In this document: piece after piece, positions 14,314 to 17,588 of the stretch | How the letters are laid out: the number at the start of each line of letters is the position of its first letter | Position numbering within the stretch: the stretch's first letter is position 1 | Source of the DNA: GCA-2708415 sp964351905 | Lineage (GTDB): Bacteria; Pseudomonadota; Alphaproteobacteria; Micavibrionales; Micavibrionaceae | Direction: 5' to 3' | NCBI GenBank assembly: GCA_964351905.1 | Contig: CAYGPG010000034.1 | Location: forward strand, 1-17,588 | Length of the DNA stretch: 17,588 bases | Program-made: the position numbers and the translations under genes | The notes under the pieces: model-generated | What the model saw: only the letters and a program-made list of their open reading frames with translations | Database searches by the model: none | What the model was told of the DNA's origin: nothing

Positions 14314-15668
14314 AAATTTTATTAACTGTAGCTTCTACTTTTGTTTTATCTGCTTGTATTACAACGGGTAATATTTTTGACAAGCCTAGTGAACCCAAAG
14401 CATGGAACGATTATGAAGCAAAAGTTATAAGCAGTAATTCCGTTCAAGATTTAAAAGGGTGGTGGAAAAAATTTGATGATCAAACTTTAAATCAGCTTAT
14501 TGCTCTTTCATTAGAACAAAGCCCAGATCGCCTTATTGCAAAAAGTAGAATAGAAGAAGCACGAGGGATACGCCGCACGAGTAGATCAGCTCTTTTTCCA
14601 CAGTTGGATGGAACTGCAACGGCAGAAAGACGTGATACTGGAAACGGTTTTCCAGGGCTAGATAACACATATGAAGCGGGTTTTGACGCTTCATATGAAG
14701 TTGATATTTTTGGACGTAATAGGCAGGCAGACAAGGCTGCGAGAAAAAATATTGATAGCTTTGAAGAGCAATATTACGATGTCACCCTTACATTGATTGG
14801 TGATATTGCTAGAAACTATATTGAATATAGAAATTTTCAAAAGCAAACTGAGATTGCAAATACGAATTTAGAAATTCAACAAAAAACGCTTGATCTTATT
14901 ATTAAACAAAATGAATTTGGTGAGGCACCGCAGCTTGATGTGGAGCGCGCTGAAAATCTTGTGAACACAACAAAAGCATCTGTTCCAGAATTTGAACGCC
15001 AAGCAGAAAATGCACGACTTGCCTTGTCGGTCTTGGTCGGCGCTTTGCCAGAAGACCTAAAATCCATACTACTTGAAGACTCTTCTATTCCTAGTAATGA
15101 TATTGAAGCCGTCTTATTAGCGCCTACAGAAGTGCTGTCTTTACGTCCTGATATTCGTGCGGCAATGGCAACATTGGAATCATCTACTGCCCTTAGTAAA
15201 GCCGCAGTCGCAGATTTATTCCCGCAATTCACTTTAAGTGGATTTTTTGGAACAACAGATGGCGGTTTTGCTAATAACGCGAATATTTGGAACATCACAT
15301 TAGGAATGGCGGTCTCACTCCTTGATTTTGGACGTATTGAAGGGCAGATTGATGCTGCTAGAGCGGTTGAGAGGCGTGCTTATCAGAACTATAGAAAAAC
15401 AATATTAGAGGCTGTAACAGAAGTGGAGACAGCACTAAACGACTATGCCCGTTTAAATGAAAGACGTGATCATTTACAAAATGCTTATAATAATGCAAAC
15501 CAAGCCTTGGAACTATCACAGTTGCTATATAAAGAAGGAGAGGTTTCTTTTATCGATGTTCTGGATTCACAAAGAACATTAAACGAAGCAGACTCTTCCT
15601 TGGCACAGAGTAAATCCGATGTTTCACAATCTCTTGTAAGGCTTTATAAGTCACTTGGTGTCTACTAA
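14310..15668 (+). CDS. RND outer-membrane efflux channel lipoprotein (NodT/OprN family)
   Basis: A 452-residue outer-membrane factor. The signal peptide ends in a lipobox LSAC, with lipidated C16. The two OEP repeats are at about 60-240 and 270-450, each with long helices for the periplasmic tunnel; typical motifs are WWKKFDDQTLNQLI (51-64), FPQLD (96-100), ASYEVDIFGRNR (127-138), LRPDIRAA (278-285), LFPQFTLSG (303-311), VSLLDFGR (335-342) and YKEGEVSFIDVLDSQRTL (407-424). It forms the trimeric exit duct of the pump encoded by the two preceding genes. Its start overlaps the pump stop by 4 nt. The gene is complete and of normal length. uvrB begins 36 bp downstream with no terminator between, so read-through is possible. 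Confidence 0.95.
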   Translation: MKILLTVASTFVLSACITTGNIFDKPSEPKAWNDYEAKVISSNSVQDLKGWWKKFDDQTLNQLIALSLEQSPDRLIAKSRIEEARGIRRTSRSALFPQLDGTATAERRDTGNGFPGLDNTYEAGFDASYEVDIFGRNRQADKAARKNIDSFEEQYYDVTLTLIGDIARNYIEYRNFQKQTEIANTNLEIQQKTLDLIIKQNEFGEAPQLDVERAENLVNTTKASVPEFERQAENARLALSVLVGALPEDLKSILLEDSSIPSNDIEAVLLAPTEVLSLRPDIRAAMATLESSTALSKAAVADLFPQFTLSGFFGTTDGGFANNANIWNITLGMAVSLLDFGRIEGQIDAARAVERRAYQNYRKTILEAVTEVETALNDYARLNERRDHLQNAYNNANQALELSQLLYKEGEVSFIDVLDSQRTLNEADSSLAQSKSDVSQSLVRLYKSLGVY

Positions 15669-15704
15669 AAATATATCTTATTACAAATAAAGGTTTAAAT
15701 AAAC

Positions 15705-17588
15705 ATGCGTGGAGTTGTTGAATTATCACAGGCAGCAGCAGAACATGTTGAAAAGAATTCTATCCCTTTTCAAATAGAGACAGAATTTACCCCTGCAGGT
15801 GATCAACCGCAGGCGATCAAAAAATTATCTCAAGGCATTAATGAAGGTCTAACAGATCAGGTTTTATTGGGTGTCACGGGTTCTGGTAAAACATTTACGA
15901 TGGCGAAAGTCATCCAAGAAACACAACGTCCTGCGCTTATACTTGCGCCTAATAAAACATTGGCGGCGCAACTATATGCTGAGTTTAAATCTTTCTTTCC
16001 TAAGAATGCCGTTGAATATTTTGTATCTTACTATGATTACTATCAACCCGAAGCCTATGTGCCGCGCTCTGACACTTTCATTGAAAAAGATTCCTCTATT
16101 AATGAACAGATTGACCGTATGCGCCATTCGGCGACACGGGCTTTGTTTGAACGTAAAGACGTGATCATTGTTGCGTCTGTCTCTTGTATTTACGGTATTG
16201 GATCGAAAGAAGCCTATGCCTCAATGACTTTCGATGTTTCTACGGGTGATATATTCGACCGTCAGAATTTAATCTCTCGTCTTATTGAACTTCAATATAA
16301 ACGCAATGATATTTCATTTGAACGTGGATCATTTCGCGTTCGCGGCGATACGTTAGAACTATTCCCCGCTCACTTTGAAGATCGGGCGTGGCGTTTTAGT
16401 TTATTTGGGGATGAGATCGAAAAGATCACAGAATTTGATCCGCTGACGGGCAAAAAATATGATTATTTAGACTCTGTTCGTATCTACGCAAATTCGCATT
16501 ATATCACGCCTGGTCCCACTATTAAGCAGGCGGTTAAACAAATTAAAGTCGATTTAAAAGATCGCTTGGCGGAGTTTGAAGCGGAAGGCAAGTTATTAGA
16601 AGCACAACGCCTAGATCAACGTACGCAATATGATATTGAAATGTTAAGCGAAACAGGAACTTGCAAAGGAATTGAAAATTACTCCCGTTATTTAACGGGT
16701 CGCCCGCCCGGCGCGCCGCCGCCGACATTGATTGAATATATGCCAAAAGATGCGATCATGTTTTTGGATGAAAGCCATATTATGGTTTCGCAAATTGGCG
16801 CGATGTATAAAGGCGATAGGGCGCGTAAAACAACGCTTGTTGATTACGGCTTTCGCCTTCCAGCGGCTAAAGATAACCGTCCCTTAAAGTTTGAAGAATG
16901 GAATAATTTTCGATCACAAACAATTTATGTGTCCGCAACGCCCAACCAGTGGGAATTAGATCAAACAGGCGGTGAATTTGTCGAGCAAATTGTCCGCCCG
17001 ACAGGCTTGATTGATCCACCCGTCGAAATTCGCCCAACGACAAACCAAGTCGATGATTTAATGCATGAGGCGAAAGAAATAGTCGCCCAAAATGGCCGTT
17101 TATTGGTCACAACTTTGACCAAAAAAATGGCAGAGTCTTTAACGGAGTATTTAAGCGAAAATCAAATACGTGTGCGCTATATTCACTCTGATGTGGATAC
17201 TTTGGAACGCATAGAAATTATTCAAGATATGCGAAAAGGTGTGTTTGATGTTCTTGTTGGAATTAACTTGCTCCGTGAAGGATTGGATATTCCTGAATGT
17301 ATGCGCGTGATGATTTTGGATGCAGATAAAGAGGGATTTTTGCGCAGTAAAACAAGTTTGGTGCAAACCATTGGGCGCGCGGCGCGAAACATTGATGGTA
17401 AAGCTATTCTATATGCTGATAAAATTACAGGCAGTATGCAATATGCGATTGACGAGACAAACCGTCGCCGTCAAAAGCAAATTGAACATAATGAAAAGCA
17501 TGGTATTACACCCGCCAGCATTAAGAAAAACCTGAGTGATATTGTGTGGACGCAAGCAGAAGCTGTTCCAGCAACCCTACATGATATA
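15705..17588 (+). CDS. uvrB: UvrABC excinuclease subunit B (3' partial)
   Basis: The first 628 residues of UvrB, the DNA-loading helicase-like subunit of nucleotide excision repair that receives damaged DNA from UvrA and recruits UvrC. Walker A is GVTGSGKT at 56-63. The damage-gripping beta-hairpin YYDYYQPEAYVP is at 109-120. Walker B FLDESH is at 353-358. The family segment LTGRPPGAPPPTLIEY is also present. Helicase motifs follow: YVSATPNQWE, GINLLREGLDIPE and QTIGRAARN. The C-terminal UVR motif that binds UvrC lies beyond the window end. ATG at 15705 is used; an AAGG 11 nt upstream is a weak, distant ribosome site. No promoter is apparent in the 36 bp after the channel gene, so transcription may come from the efflux operon or from inside the channel gene. 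In-frame and intact throughout. Confidence 0.97.
   Translation, partial: MRGVVELSQAAAEHVEKNSIPFQIETEFTPAGDQPQAIKKLSQGINEGLTDQVLLGVTGSGKTFTMAKVIQETQRPALILAPNKTLAAQLYAEFKSFFPKNAVEYFVSYYDYYQPEAYVPRSDTFIEKDSSINEQIDRMRHSATRALFERKDVIIVASVSCIYGIGSKEAYASMTFDVSTGDIFDRQNLISRLIELQYKRNDISFERGSFRVRGDTLELFPAHFEDRAWRFSLFGDEIEKITEFDPLTGKKYDYLDSVRIYANSHYITPGPTIKQAVKQIKVDLKDRLAEFEAEGKLLEAQRLDQRTQYDIEMLSETGTCKGIENYSRYLTGRPPGAPPPTLIEYMPKDAIMFLDESHIMVSQIGAMYKGDRARKTTLVDYGFRLPAAKDNRPLKFEEWNNFRSQTIYVSATPNQWELDQTGGEFVEQIVRPTGLIDPPVEIRPTTNQVDDLMHEAKEIVAQNGRLLVTTLTKKMAESLTEYLSENQIRVRYIHSDVDTLERIEIIQDMRKGVFDVLVGINLLREGLDIPECMRVMILDADKEGFLRSKTSLVQTIGRAARNIDGKAILYADKITGSMQYAIDETNRRRQKQIEHNEKHGITPASIKKNLSDIVWTQAEAVPATLHDI

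Noticed and set aside
15871..16164. Open frame of 97 codons within uvrB in another frame
   Set aside because: It overlaps Walker A and the beta-hairpin coding region of uvrB, which is unmistakable; a shadow frame.

Overview
The window is AT-rich (by eye about 38-40% G+C) and looks chromosomal from a Gram-negative bacterium, most likely a low-G+C alphaproteobacterium. Supporting signs are a complete tripartite RND efflux operon, a type I-secreted RTX protein, an ECF sigma factor resembling the EcfG group, a GGAAC-N16-CGTT promoter of the EcfG type, and an alphaproteobacterial-looking UvrB. Taxonomy is inferred from protein style only.

Layout. (1) 3-2795 (+): the C-terminal 930 or so residues of a large RTX protein whose 5' end lies outside the window. 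It carries an internal duplication, three RTX blocks, a CBM6/GH115_C-like domain, a C-type lectin-like domain and a type I secretion C-terminus. (2) 2795-3120: a decayed IS6-family transposase fragment (minus) directly abutting the RTX stop codon, then a 13-bp perfect hairpin. (3) 3121-3356: an overlooked 50-residue membrane protein (minus) behind a near-perfect EcfG-type promoter. (4) 3372-7344: a signalling island with an OmpR-family response regulator (minus), a divergent ECF sigma factor (plus), a hybrid sensor histidine kinase (minus, tail-to-tail with the sigma gene) and a tiny anti-sigma-like protein (plus). The regulator/sigma spacer holds TGATAC-type direct repeats phased at about 11 bp, the kind of site OmpR-family proteins bind. 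(5) 7371-9059 (minus): a thioredoxin-reductase-like flavoprotein fused to a cyclic-nucleotide-binding domain and lacking the redox CxxC. (6) 9185-15668 (+): a TetR regulator, membrane fusion protein, MexF/OqxB-like RND pump and outer-membrane lipoprotein channel, tightly spaced as an operon with a candidate operator upstream. (7) 15705-17588 (+): uvrB, cut off by the window end, 36 bp behind the channel gene.

How it may work together (inference). The two-component proteins, ECF sigma, anti-sigma-like protein and small EcfG-promoter gene are packed into 4 kb and could form one envelope or general-stress circuit in which the response regulator controls sigma transcription. No PhyR, NepR or HPt gene is visible, so this is not the canonical general-stress locus. 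The efflux operon is a self-contained, TetR-controlled drug or toxicant export unit. I did not find CRISPR arrays, tRNA or rRNA genes, or an obvious complete mobile element. The most unusual material is the regulatory DNA and small genes of the 3.1-7.3 kb signalling island.
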